The notes under the pieces: generated by a model
Told to the model about the DNA's origin: nothing
Databases searched by the model: none
Seen by the model: only the letters and a program-made list of their open reading frames with translations
In this document: positions 1 through 7,370 of the stretch, piece after piece
How the letters are laid out: each line of letters starts with the position of its first letter
Numbering within the stretch: position 1 is the first letter of the stretch
Made by a program: the position numbers and the translations under genes
Source: JBEKEX01 sp050013615
Lineage (GTDB): Bacteria; Chloroflexota; Anaerolineae; Anaerolineales; Anaerolineaceae
DNA: 30,571 bases
Direction of reading: 5' to 3'
NCBI GenBank assembly: GCA_050013615.1
Contig: JBEKEX010000009.1
Coordinates: 1 to 30,571 of the forward strand

Positions 1-490
1 GATCGAGAAGCACCGACCGGAGACGCCCCACCCCACACTCGCCGCCCAATACCTGGATGACATCATCCACCAGATCGATCTGATGCGCTTCTTCTGCGGC
101 GACGTGACCGCCGTGCATACGTCCTACGAATTGAAGCATGACCGGCTGGCCGGGGCGGTGAGCATTGTGGCGCTGCCCGGCGGCGGCCTGGGCACCATTT
201 TGACCAGCCAACACGCCGGCGGCTGGCAGGAAAAGGTCACCCTGCACGGCGACGGTCTGACGGTGGAAGTGAGTGCCTTCCGCGAGCTGCGGGTGAGATA
301 TCGGGATCATGAAGAGGTCTATGGGACGGATCGCCCCGGGCGCTGGGTGCCGGAATTGACCGAGCGCGGTTTCAGCGGCGAGATCCTCCATTTTTTTGAG
401 TGTTTACGCACCCGCCAGCAGCCGCAAACGAATGGCTACGAAGCGACGCGCACCCAGGAGCTCGAAGAAGCCCTGCTTGCCCTCGCCTAG
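1..490 (+). CDS. Gfo/Idh/MocA-family oxidoreductase, C-terminal part (5' end outside window)
   Basis: The reading frame is open from base 2 to the TAG at 488-490, so the true start and the N-terminal Rossmann NAD(P)-binding domain lie upstream of the window. The visible 162 residues look like the C-terminal alpha/beta domain of Gfo/Idh/MocA dehydrogenases. The run DDIIHQIDLMRFFCGDV matches the conserved helix with the His-x-x-Asp pair that contributes to the active site in this family. The tail, NGYEATRTQELEEALLALA, matches the usual final helix (D/NGxEAxxxxELxxA). Family members oxidise or reduce sugars and polyols; the substrate cannot be read here. The last four codons and the stop lie inside the first unit of a 20-bp tandem repeat, so the C-terminus seems to have been reshaped by that repeat. 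A diverged second copy of this gene's 3' end is at 2146-2235. Confidence 0.85.
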   Translation, partial: IEKHRPETPHPTLAAQYLDDIIHQIDLMRFFCGDVTAVHTSYELKHDRLAGAVSIVALPGGGLGTILTSQHAGGWQEKVTLHGDGLTVEVSAFRELRVRYRDHEEVYGTDRPGRWVPELTERGFSGEILHFFECLRTRQQPQTNGYEATRTQELEEALLALA

Positions 491-560
491 CGGGGGAGGC
501 CCTCGCCTAGCGGGGGTGGCCCTCGCCCTGCGGGGGAGGCCCTCGCCTTGCGGGGGTGGC
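481..560. repeat. Four tandem 20-bp hairpin-forming repeats
   Basis: Four consecutive 20-bp units occupy 481-500, 501-520, 521-540 and 541-560, of the form CCTCGCCTAGCGGGGGAGGC with variation at a few positions (CTA/CCT/CTT in the loop, A/T near the end). Each unit can fold with CCCTCGC pairing to GCGGGGG (one mismatch) around a three-base loop. The first unit overlaps the end of the oxidoreductase gene and supplies its stop codon. The array lies between that gene and the convergent dioxygenase gene ending at 592, where it could act as a transcript-end structure. Confidence 0.85.
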
Positions 561-591
561 GAGCGCCAAACCCTGAACTTCAAAAGAAGCT

Positions 592-1398
592 CTACCCGAT
601 ACGCATGGAGCGCATGGAGAGCGAACCCAGGGTGAGCCCTTCGGCGAAGAAGCTCAGCGGCTCCTGCTCATCCTGCACGGCCAGGGTATACAAGAGGGGC
701 AAAAAATGCTCGTTGGTCGGGATCGACAAGGCGGCCGCCTTGCCCAGCTTTTGATAATCGACGATGGAGCTGTGGTCGTGCGCCAGGATCAGGCGCGACA
801 GCGTGCCGTCGAACTCGGCCGCCCAATCGTAGCCGCCGGGGTTTTGGAAATCCACCACATAGAGATTGTGCACGATGTTGCCGCTGCCGACGATGAGAAC
901 GCCCTGATCGCGCAGCGAGCGCAGCTCCTTGCCCAGCGCATAGTGCCAGGCCGGCGGCTGGGTGTGATCGAGGCTGAGCTGCACCACGGGGATATCCGCC
1001 TTGGGGTACATCCGGCACAGCACCGACCAGGTGCCGTGGTCCAGGCCCCAGCTTTGGTCCAATGCGACCGATGCGGTGTGCACCAGCTTCTTCACTTGCT
1101 CCACCAGCTCCGGCGAGCCGGGGGCGGGATAGGATTTCTCGTACAGCTCGCGCGGAAAGCCGCCGAAATCGTGGATGGTCTTGGGCTGCGCCATGGCAGT
1201 GACCGCCGTGCCGGCCGTCTCCCAATGGGCGGAGATGCACAGGATGGCCTTGGGGCGCGGCAGGGACTTGGCCATGGCTTCCCAGGCGCGGCTGAACTCG
1301 TTGTCTTCGATGGCGTTCATGGGGCTGCCGTGCCCCACGAACAGGGCCGGCATGCGCTGATTGGAAGGCGATTCTTTCGGCAATGGATGGGTGACCAT
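592..1398 (-). CDS. ygiD: YgiD/DODA-family extradiol dioxygenase (4,5-DOPA dioxygenase-like)
   Basis: The 268-residue protein has the length and motif order of the class III extradiol ring-cleavage dioxygenases of the YgiD/plant DODA type (LigB superfamily), which open catechols such as L-DOPA with a metal bound by histidines. Visible motifs are HGSP with His23, SAHWE with His58, the family signature TIHDFGGFP at 74-82, GSGNIVHN with His177 and TNEHFLP with His231. In the E. coli enzyme, histidines at nearly the same positions bind zinc or act in catalysis. The start is supported by AGGAG six bases upstream of the ATG. The gene lies downstream of the zinc-ribbon gene on the same strand, but a strong hairpin (1474-1506) separates them, so it probably has its own promoter. 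The physiological substrate in bacteria is uncertain. Confidence 0.88.
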   Translation of the reverse strand: MVTHPLPKESPSNQRMPALFVGHGSPMNAIEDNEFSRAWEAMAKSLPRPKAILCISAHWETAGTAVTAMAQPKTIHDFGGFPRELYEKSYPAPGSPELVEQVKKLVHTASVALDQSWGLDHGTWSVLCRMYPKADIPVVQLSLDHTQPPAWHYALGKELRSLRDQGVLIVGSGNIVHNLYVVDFQNPGGYDWAAEFDGTLSRLILAHDHSSIVDYQKLGKAAALSIPTNEHFLPLLYTLAVQDEQEPLSFFAEGLTLGSLSMRSMRIG

Positions 1399-1473
1399 AA
1401 AGTCTCCTTTGAATACCGTGATTATATTCTCAAATGGACAGGTATATTTATTTCAAAAACCGGGCCCACCATA

Positions 1474-1506
1474 AAAAAGAATCCACTCGAACGGCGGATT
1501 CTTTTT
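1474..1506 (-). terminator. Intrinsic terminator of the zinc-ribbon gene
   Basis: A perfect 11-bp stem pairs AAAAAGAATCC (1474-1484) with GGATTCTTTTT (1496-1506) around an 11-base loop. On the minus strand it ends in a T-rich tract (TTCTTTTTTAT) and lies about 50 bases after the stop of the gene ending at 1555. It is symmetric enough to work from the other strand too, but the T-run favours minus-strand use. Confidence 0.7.
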
Positions 1507-1521
1507 GGTTCAATGGATGGG

Positions 1522-1540
1522 GGATGATCCAGGATCATCC
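1522..1540. other. Perfect 9-bp inverted repeat
   Basis: GGATGATCC and GGATCATCC are perfect reverse complements separated by one base, just after the stop codon at 1555 on the minus strand. No T-run follows. It could be a second hairpin near the transcript end or a protein-binding palindrome ahead of the dioxygenase gene; the sequence does not decide. Confidence 0.45.
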
Positions 1541-1554
1541 GCTAAAAAAATACG

Positions 1555-2070
1555 TTACACAGGCTTTCCGCATTCCGGGCAGAACTTGACCGCCGCCGGG
1601 ATTTCCTTGCCGCAAGCCGGGCAAACCTTGGTCTGCGCGGGAGCATTCACCTGGGTTGGAAAAGAAGATGGGGCGGCAGCAGATGCTGGCGCCGCTTGCA
1701 CCGCAGGTGCAGGTGCAGGCGCCGCAGGTTGTGCAGCCGGGGGAACCGATACAGGCGCACCTGATGTAACGGGTGTTTGGCCGCTTTGCGATTCGAACGT
1801 CTCGGCCGTGATCTTCTGGATCTCTTCTTCCTTGGCTTTGATCTGCCCTTCCAGGTCCACCACGGCCTGGCACAGGGTATCGAATTCCGGCCCGGTCACG
1901 CCGGTCGAGCGTTTTTGGTAGTACAGTTCACCGATCTTATAATATTGCGCCTTGACCTGGTTCTTGAGCGTATCCAGTTCGTTGCGCGCCCGGCTCGAGC
2001 GCGCCACCTTCTCAGCTTCGTAGGCCACCTTGTTGGCGCCGCTTTTCAGTTTTCCCATGAAATTATCCAT
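1555..2070 (-). CDS. Coiled-coil protein with C-terminal zinc ribbon
   Basis: The best start is the ATG at 2070, because GGAGGT lies six bases upstream; the frame is open further upstream, but no ribosome site supports a longer form. The resulting 171-residue protein starts MDNFMGKLKSGANKVAYEAEK. It has a charged helical region of about 90 residues that looks like a coiled coil, then an Ala/Pro-rich linker, then a treble-clef-like zinc ribbon with two CxxC pairs (CPACGKEI...FCPECGKPV). No signal peptide or membrane segment is seen, so it is probably cytoplasmic. Proteins of this layout are common in Gram-positive bacteria and Chloroflexota and mostly have no known function; the ribbon usually binds zinc and mediates protein or nucleic acid contacts. 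Confidence 0.75.
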   Translation of the reverse strand: MDNFMGKLKSGANKVAYEAEKVARSSRARNELDTLKNQVKAQYYKIGELYYQKRSTGVTGPEFDTLCQAVVDLEGQIKAKEEEIQKITAETFESQSGQTPVTSGAPVSVPPAAQPAAPAPAPAVQAAPASAAAPSSFPTQVNAPAQTKVCPACGKEIPAAVKFCPECGKPV

Positions 2071-2145
2071 ATTAATACCTCCAGTTTCGTTCAGTATAGC
2101 GGGGTTAGCGGATGGATACAAGAGAAAACAATCTGCAATGCTTAC

Positions 2146-2235
2146 CAACAACTACATAAAGATGGCTACGAAGTGGCACACACCCAGGAACTGGAAGAAG
2201 CACTGATGGCGTGCGCGAAAGCCCAGGTAATATGA
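2146..2235 (+). pseudogene. Detached 3' end of a Gfo/Idh/MocA oxidoreductase gene
   Basis: In one frame this stretch encodes DGYEVAHTQELEEALMACA plus a short tail and TGA, matching NGYEATRTQELEEALLALA at the end of the oxidoreductase at 1-490. Similarity also extends a few codons upstream (QQL against QQP). There is no start codon, no ribosome site and no N-terminal domain; the upstream sequence is the 5' region of the opposite-strand zinc-ribbon gene. It is a gene remnant in the same orientation as its relative. The many differences suggest an old event or an origin in a paralogue or a related strain. Confidence 0.7.
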
Positions 2236-2280
2236 GGTGGCAATAGACAAAATAAGGTGCCCTACCACTCAAAGTGATTC

Positions 2281-2308
2281 TTGAAAATTCTGTTTAACTT
2301 TATATAAT
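2281..2308 (+). promoter_or_regulatory. Sigma-70-type promoter for a possible small RNA
   Basis: TTGAAA at 2281-2286 and TATAAT at 2303-2308 are separated by 16 bases. Transcription would start near 2315, about 45 bases before a strong terminator. The surrounding sequence is AT-rich, which raises the chance of a random match. Confidence 0.45.
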
Positions 2309-2314
2309 ATAGTT

Positions 2315-2386
2315 AATCCGTTTAGCGGAGGTGGATGGCCCGTAGGGGCTATCGGGAAAACGCCCTTTCGGGCGTTTTATCTTTTT
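2315..2386 (+). ncRNA. Candidate small RNA or leader-like transcript
   Basis: Between a promoter-like element (2281-2308) and a terminator (2357-2386) lies a stretch of about 70 bases that can form small hairpins: CCG-TTTAG-CGG, then ATGGCCC with GGGGCTAT, then the terminator stem. It contains two GGAGG/GGATGG-like runs. A 28-codon open frame starts at an ATG near 2335 with GGAGG very close to it, but that frame runs through the terminator, so translation is doubtful. I do not recognise a known RNA family. The expression unit is inferred from the promoter and terminator alone. Confidence 0.3.
2357..2386. terminator. Bidirectional intrinsic terminator
   Basis: AAAACGCCC (2357-2365) pairs perfectly with GGGCGTTTT (2370-2378) around TTTC, followed on the plus strand by ATCTTTTT. 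Read on the minus strand, the loop is GAAA and the stem is followed by TTTTCCC, so it can also end the transcript of the abortive-infection gene whose stop is at 2472. Confidence 0.8.
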
Positions 2387-2471
2387 CGCGCCGAATGTAC
2401 CCTGAAATCTACAAATCTTAAAACATCCATTATCGAGGATTTATTTTTTCCAATAATTATTTATAGAATTT

Positions 2472-3323
2472 TTATGAGTGTGGTAATAAATCGTGTTTGC
2501 TAGCTTTCGCAATAATAAAATTTACCAGAGCTGAACAAGCGACTAGCATAAATTTTGCTTCATCGAAACCCAAATCCGGCTCATTGAGAATTGCATGTCG
2601 AATTCCGTCTTCGTCACTTGTATAACCATAAAGACTTAATAAACCTGATTTAAATGCTCCGTGAAACTTGACCTTGGCATCCAGTTTGTTCAAGGCTTTA
2701 TCCAAACCATCACCCTCTTCATTTGTTATTTGTTTGACAAGTGATTCAATAGCACTAATGGACTCTTTTATGGAATTGCGATAATCAGGATTCGGTTTTT
2801 TCGAAAGAAGCTCAATCGCATCGTTTATGTGCGTTTCAGTACCAAATAATTCCATCGCATGAGAAGCCTCAATAGCATCAGCGATGCTTTCAAGTTCACT
2901 TGGATTTGTTATAGGAGCCAGAATTCCATTTACAAATCTATATCCGGATGATTCCTCTTCAAGAATTCTATTTGCTTCGCTAATAAATCTTTCAGGGTCG
3001 TTTCTCCCTATTGTTTCACGTGGGTGTTCCATCAAAAACTCTATAAGGTTATAAGTATTCCACCATGTAAATTCATAACCATAAAATATTTTCTTTAGAT
3101 AATCACTAACGTAAAGACCGCTAAATGGTACATCATCAGTTGGAAGTTTTAAAAAGCGAGATGCAATAAATTGAACTCTTGAAGTGTAAAACTCATAATT
3201 ACCAGAGAAAACTGATGTTAATATAAGATTCCAGAGAGAATTTTTAAGTTCAATGCTCATACCTTCAAGCTGAATTGGGATAGGCTTTGTAATTCCAATG
3301 CGTTCTGAGAATTTTCGGTTCAT
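2472..3323 (-). CDS. AbiJ-NTD4-like abortive infection protein
   Basis: The 283-residue protein begins with FSERIGITKPIPIQLEGMSIELKNSLWN, which closely resembles the AbiJ N-terminal domain 4 found in predicted abortive-infection proteins. The C-terminal half (about 180-275) contains SIKESISAIESLVKQI, YGYTSDEDGIRHAI and EAKFMLVACSALVNFII, the helical domain that commonly follows AbiJ-NTD4. AGGAG nine bases before the ATG supports the start. It follows the restriction-modification gene on the same strand after 57 bases, so the two are probably co-transcribed. Such proteins are thought to stop growth of phage-infected cells; the trigger and target are unknown. Base composition is clearly more AT-rich than the flanking chromosome, consistent with transfer. 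Confidence 0.78.
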   Translation of the reverse strand: MNRKFSERIGITKPIPIQLEGMSIELKNSLWNLILTSVFSGNYEFYTSRVQFIASRFLKLPTDDVPFSGLYVSDYLKKIFYGYEFTWWNTYNLIEFLMEHPRETIGRNDPERFISEANRILEEESSGYRFVNGILAPITNPSELESIADAIEASHAMELFGTETHINDAIELLSKKPNPDYRNSIKESISAIESLVKQITNEEGDGLDKALNKLDAKVKFHGAFKSGLLSLYGYTSDEDGIRHAILNEPDLGFDEAKFMLVACSALVNFIIAKASKHDLLPHS

Positions 3324-3380
3324 TCCTTGCGACTCCTATAAAATTTCTAAGGATTTATGGTTTGAAGAATTTTATTTACC

Positions 3381-6300
3381 TCACTTTCCTTCCACAATCT
3401 TGATCTCATCCTCCGTCAACCCATATAACTCATAAACCAGAGCATCGATTGCCCGGTCCGTTGACTCGATCTCGCTCTTAATCCTTTCTTTTTCTTGCGG
3501 CGTGCGAGCGGACTGGCGGTGCATTTCTAACATGTGTTGCACCAATAAAACCATTTTATCGTGGAAGGCTTTGTCAGCCGCATCAGAGAAATCTATTGTC
3601 CGAACCGGCAAATTTTTTATAAATTGTGTCCAAAAGCGTACATAGCCACCTCGAAGCGTAGTTCCAATTGCTAAAAGATAATGAAATAGAAGTTTCGAGT
3701 TTAATAATCCAAGAATATATAAAGGTGACAAGGAATTATTTTCAACTATTATTCCATAACCGGTTTTGAAAAAATTCCCATTCTGGTCGTAAGTAAATGA
3801 CGGCACATTATTGTAATCAGGTACAATGATTTTTAGAGGCCGAAAACGATACATGCTTTTTGGATAACCAAAAGCGAACCAATTAGATCCCTTAAACCTC
3901 CCACTTTCCCTCTGCATTAAAGCTTGTTTATTTTCTTCAAGGTAACTAAAAGCATGTGGAAACTGCCGTAGCTCACCTATATCAAAAAGCCTACAACCTT
4001 TATTAGTGATTTCATAAGGACAAATCAAAGACGACTTGGATATTGTCATCTGATATCGTCGAATCTCTTTGCCATAAAGGAATGGCACCACAATTTCGGA
4101 TTCAACTTTTACTCGTCTCCCCAGAGCTTTCGAGGTGCCGATAGAAAATTTGCCTTCTAATTCGCAATCATCAAGTACAAATATATCGTCAGCACTAGTT
4201 TGCGTCCCTACAAAAATACTTGCCACATCACCAAGTTTTATTGGCATTCGTTCTAGTTTTTTAATTAACCCAGTAGCTTCGCCGATCTGAAAATTCCACA
4301 CGGTAGAAGTAACACTAGTAGCGCTAATAATACCTGTGCTATAAATACCGTTCATTCTCCATCCTTCCAGATCATCCACTTTCTCAAAACTAAACTCATC
4401 ATGCCCTGCTTTGTCCAAGAACATCAAGCAAGTATAGGTCGTGGCATTTTCAAATACTTGTTGGTCGCCAAAATGCACCACTTTGGCAAGATGATTACCA
4501 CTCGAAATGATGCCGCGCAAAGGTTCACCATACTGTGCATTGAAGAATTTATGCGGCAAGATGAATCCGAGCCGTCCATTTTTATTGAGCAAGCTCAACC
4601 CTCTCTCTACAAATACAACATAAATATCATAGTTGCCTTTGCTGGCAGCCTTGTACTGTTTTTTATAAAATTCAACTTCAGTGGGTGCCCATTCTTGCAT
4701 GGCTTGAATACGTATATAGGGTGGATTACCGATCACTGCATCGAAGCCGCCCAAAGTAAAGACTTGAGGGAAAGCGGCTTGCCAATTGAAGGGGTTGACG
4801 CGGTATCGTTCTTCTTCATCTTCAAACATTGCCAACTGACGACCTTCGTAATAATCCGGTCCGATCAGTGAATTGCCGCACTTGATATTACTGCCCAGGT
4901 CAGGCAAGGCACGCTCTTTGAACAAGCCCAACTGCGCTCCGATGCTTTCCTGGCTCTCACCTTCCAACACTTTGAGCGATAGGGAGAGTTTCGTCACTTC
5001 CACGGCCTGGGGGTCGATATCCACGCCGTGAATATTGTTCAGTAAAATGTTCTTCTTTTCGGTGGTGGTGAGTCTCCAATCGCCGCCTTGCGCTTGATAA
5101 ATAGCCGGAGTTTTCGCCTTTGCCCATTTCTCCGGCTCGTGCTCGGAATACCATTGGGTATGCCAGTCCAATAAATATTGATACGCACCTAACAGAAATG
5201 AGCCCGACCCGCATGCCGGGTCAAGGATTTTAAGACTGGCGGCCTCGTGCGGCGTCTTGCCTTCCAGAAGCTTACCGACCGTATTCTTGACGATGTAATC
5301 GACGATATAAGTCGGCGTGTAATACACGCCGCCCGCCTTGCGCACTTCGGGCTTTTCCTCGACCTTGGCCTGATGTCCGGCGGTAAGCCGGATCACTTTG
5401 CCCAAAAAACGCTCGTATACCTGCCCCAGAATGTCGGCGGGGATTTCATTGAAAACATACGGACTTGGATAATACAGATCGTTGATGATCTCTTTCAGTG
5501 CTTTGTCGTCGATTGACAGCCTGAGAGTCAGACCGTCCGCGCTGCTGGATTGTCCCTTTTCCTCGGAGAAGTGGAACAGACCGGAGTTATAGCGGTTATC
5601 CGCCTGGCGGAATAACTGGCATAAGCGTTCGTAAACCTGCTCGCCCTCGATTAATTCCTGCAACTGGTTTTCGCGTTCGATACCCCGGTCTTCACAGATG
5701 CGCAGGAATACGATCCGGTCGATGGTCATTTGCACGGCATAATTCAGCTCGTGTATTTGCAAGTCGGGATTGCGCAGGGCCAGGTTGCGTGCCAGCAGAT
5801 CGCGCCAGTGCTCCATCTCTTCCAAAAAAGCATCATCTACTTCTGTGGTGCCCTTCTTGCCCTTGAGACCTTCCGCGTATTTATCAAACGACCCTCTTAA
5901 CACGGCATCCCGCGAGAAGATGGCCGCGAGCTCGTCCCATTGGGTCAGGTAATCTTTGTAACTCAGCAGCATGACCCGCCCGGTCGCGGCGCTGTCGCTT
6001 TTATCCGGTTTGCTGCGGCTCTCGTAAACCGCAAATTCCTCGAAGTCGGACAGGATGCTGAGAGGCAGCTTGGCAGACCAGGCGTACCGCCGCAACTGGA
6101 ACGCCGGGTGGATATCATGTTCGATATTAACGGCCGGTTTCTTGGCTTCGACAAAGAACTTGCGCGTTCCCCCAATGCGGAAAGCATAATCCGGTGCTTT
6201 GGTCTCCCCCTCTATTTCCAACGAATCTTCGTTGATGACATCCTTATAGGCTTCGGCATATCCCTGTTCGTTGTTGATGTCCCAACCCAGCGCTTTAAAC

Positions 6301-6416
6301 AAAGGGTCTAAAAACTCGTGGCGCAATTCTGTTTCGTTATATTTGCTCGAGCGATAAGAATCGTGGTTTTCCTCGAAACGTTTTACTAATCGTTGGATGA
6401 TATCCGGTGCGGTCAT
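3381..6416 (-). CDS. Type IIG restriction-modification enzyme (Eco57I-like)
   Basis: This 1011-residue protein combines nuclease, methyltransferase and specificity parts in one chain. Near the N-terminus, PDYAF (Asp76) and VEAKK (Glu90, Lys92) give the PD-(D/E)XK pattern of a nuclease related to the HsdR N-terminal domain. A helical connector follows. The N6-adenine methylase core has VYYTPTYIVDYIV, the SAM-binding LDPACGSGSFL (about 396-406) and the catalytic NPPYIRI (about 562-568). The last 350 residues resemble TaqI-like target-recognition domains. GAGG six to seven bases before the ATG supports the start. It would methylate and cut an unknown DNA site, protecting self DNA and cleaving phage DNA. 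It lies upstream of the AbiJ-like gene in the same transcript direction. The gene appears intact, with all key motifs present. Confidence 0.9.
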   Translation of the reverse strand: MTAPDIIQRLVKRFEENHDSYRSSKYNETELRHEFLDPLFKALGWDINNEQGYAEAYKDVINEDSLEIEGETKAPDYAFRIGGTRKFFVEAKKPAVNIEHDIHPAFQLRRYAWSAKLPLSILSDFEEFAVYESRSKPDKSDSAATGRVMLLSYKDYLTQWDELAAIFSRDAVLRGSFDKYAEGLKGKKGTTEVDDAFLEEMEHWRDLLARNLALRNPDLQIHELNYAVQMTIDRIVFLRICEDRGIERENQLQELIEGEQVYERLCQLFRQADNRYNSGLFHFSEEKGQSSSADGLTLRLSIDDKALKEIINDLYYPSPYVFNEIPADILGQVYERFLGKVIRLTAGHQAKVEEKPEVRKAGGVYYTPTYIVDYIVKNTVGKLLEGKTPHEAASLKILDPACGSGSFLLGAYQYLLDWHTQWYSEHEPEKWAKAKTPAIYQAQGGDWRLTTTEKKNILLNNIHGVDIDPQAVEVTKLSLSLKVLEGESQESIGAQLGLFKERALPDLGSNIKCGNSLIGPDYYEGRQLAMFEDEEERYRVNPFNWQAAFPQVFTLGGFDAVIGNPPYIRIQAMQEWAPTEVEFYKKQYKAASKGNYDIYVVFVERGLSLLNKNGRLGFILPHKFFNAQYGEPLRGIISSGNHLAKVVHFGDQQVFENATTYTCLMFLDKAGHDEFSFEKVDDLEGWRMNGIYSTGIISATSVTSTVWNFQIGEATGLIKKLERMPIKLGDVASIFVGTQTSADDIFVLDDCELEGKFSIGTSKALGRRVKVESEIVVPFLYGKEIRRYQMTISKSSLICPYEITNKGCRLFDIGELRQFPHAFSYLEENKQALMQRESGRFKGSNWFAFGYPKSMYRFRPLKIIVPDYNNVPSFTYDQNGNFFKTGYGIIVENNSLSPLYILGLLNSKLLFHYLLAIGTTLRGGYVRFWTQFIKNLPVRTIDFSDAADKAFHDKMVLLVQHMLEMHRQSARTPQEKERIKSEIESTDRAIDALVYELYGLTEDEIKIVEGK

Positions 6417-6438
6417 TTGCCCTCTTTACCTTATTTCG

Positions 6439-6465
6439 ATTATCACTCAAACCATTTTAGGTCAA
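6439..6465 (-). promoter_or_regulatory. Possible promoter of the restriction-modification gene
   Basis: On the minus strand TTGACC (6465-6460) and GATAAT (6444-6439) are separated by 15 bases, slightly shorter than optimal, about 25 bases upstream of the ATG at 6416. The spacing makes this tentative. Confidence 0.35.
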
Positions 6466-6618
6466 AAATAGAAGCAAGACAAGTTGTACGATAGATTTGC
6501 CGAAGTTTTTAAACATACCTAATGAATATTTATATGCAATAATAGTTTGTGATTTGTTCGTTTCTATGCTACAGTTACCCCATGTAAAAATATCATGTGT
6601 CTAACGGAGGCAAATAAG

Positions 6619-7071
6619 ATGGGGTACATAGAAAAGAACCTTGTAGACGGTGAAACAATTCTTTATCGGGCAAAAATTTCGTGGGCAACCTTTATTTTTC
6701 CAATTCTTCTGCTTATTATTTTGATTTGGATGTGTTCAAAATTTAGCCCCTTTTTAGTTGTACTATCGGTTCTTTTTAGCATTTACCTCATTTTGCAGAT
6801 ATTGTTGATCATCACCACCACCGAATTTGCTCTCACAAACCGCAGAATCATTGCAAAAAAGGGCATCATTCGCCAACATTCAATTGATATGATGCTAGGG
6901 CAAGTTGAAAGCATTAAGGTGTCTCAGCCGATAGATGGACGCATTTTTAATTTTGGAACCGTGACCGTTGTAGGAAGCGGCGGAACGGAAGAATTCTTCA
7001 AATCAATCAGCAATCCATTGGAATTAAGAAAACAAGTGAATAATCAAATTTCCAAGTTGTCCAAACCCTGA
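6619..7071 (+). CDS. Membrane protein with bacterial PH (bPH2/YdbS-like) domain
   Basis: The ATG at 6619 is preferred to the one at 6595 because GGAGG lies eight bases before it; the product is 150 residues. Two hydrophobic helices (about 22-40 and 44-66) form a membrane hairpin, followed by TEFALTNRRIIAKKGIIRQ and VTVVGSGGT, typical of the bacterial PH domain of YdbS/YdbT proteins. The domain would face the cytoplasm. Its biochemical role is not established in general. It stands between two defence genes and has the same AT-rich composition, so it may belong to the island as cargo or as a membrane-linked partner, but there is no direct evidence. It is divergent from the restriction-modification gene and convergent with the nuclease-like gene ending at 7371. 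Confidence 0.75.
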   Translation: MGYIEKNLVDGETILYRAKISWATFIFPILLLIILIWMCSKFSPFLVVLSVLFSIYLILQILLIITTTEFALTNRRIIAKKGIIRQHSIDMMLGQVESIKVSQPIDGRIFNFGTVTVVGSGGTEEFFKSISNPLELRKQVNNQISKLSKP

Positions 7072-7167
7072 TTCCTTAATTTGAAGAGTTTTTTGCTCAT
7101 CCAAACGATTCCATTCTCACAAATAAATCGGCTTCATTCGAACACAAATAACACCTAGTTATTAGAA

Positions 7168-7198
7168 AAAAAGTCTCTGCTATGTGCGGAGACTTTTT
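7168..7198. terminator. Strong bidirectional terminator
   Basis: AAAAAGTCTCTGC (7168-7180) pairs with GCGGAGACTTTTT (7186-7198) around TATGT, a 13-bp stem with one T-G wobble. It is flanked by an A-run and a T-run, so it works on both strands and suits the convergent genes ending at 7071 and 7371. The rest of the 299-base gap holds only the ftsK remnant. Confidence 0.85.
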
Positions 7199-7257
7199 GT
7201 TTAACCCAAAAAAGTATTGAGAAAGTCATCATATATTTCTCCCCTTGTTATTTTCTC

Positions 7258-7319
7258 TTACTCTTCCTTCGGCGGAGCGCCCTGCCCGTAATCCAGCACC
7301 GGGCGCACCTGGCAGCTGT
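7258..7319 (-). pseudogene. Detached 3' end of an ftsK gene
   Basis: Read on the minus strand, this encodes CQVRPVLDYGQGAPPKEE and a TAA stop, the same peptide as the end of the intact FtsK at 9108 (QVRPVLDYGQGAPPKEE, TGA). Over 59 bases from 7261 about 52 match, and the substitutions in the shared peptide are synonymous (CTC/CTG, GGG/GGC, GCG/GCT, CCA/CCG). That pattern means the copy was under selection as real ftsK sequence in another lineage, not a decayed duplicate made in place. It may be the attachment-site scar of an element that targets the ftsK 3' end. Confidence 0.8.
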
Positions 7320-7370
7320 ATTATCCATCTTTCCCAACTTCCTATTCATTTCCTGTAAGCCCACCTATAA

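Noticed and set aside
481..560. The short tandem array as a CRISPR
   Set aside because: Units are contiguous without spacers of unique sequence.
706..1527. A 273-codon plus-strand open frame opposite the dioxygenase gene
   Set aside because: The minus strand carries the full YgiD motif set and a ribosome site; the plus-strand product is a low-complexity shadow.
2335..2421. A 28-codon microprotein gene starting near 2335
   Set aside because: The ribosome site is only about three bases from the ATG and the frame runs through a strong terminator; no similarity is recognisable.
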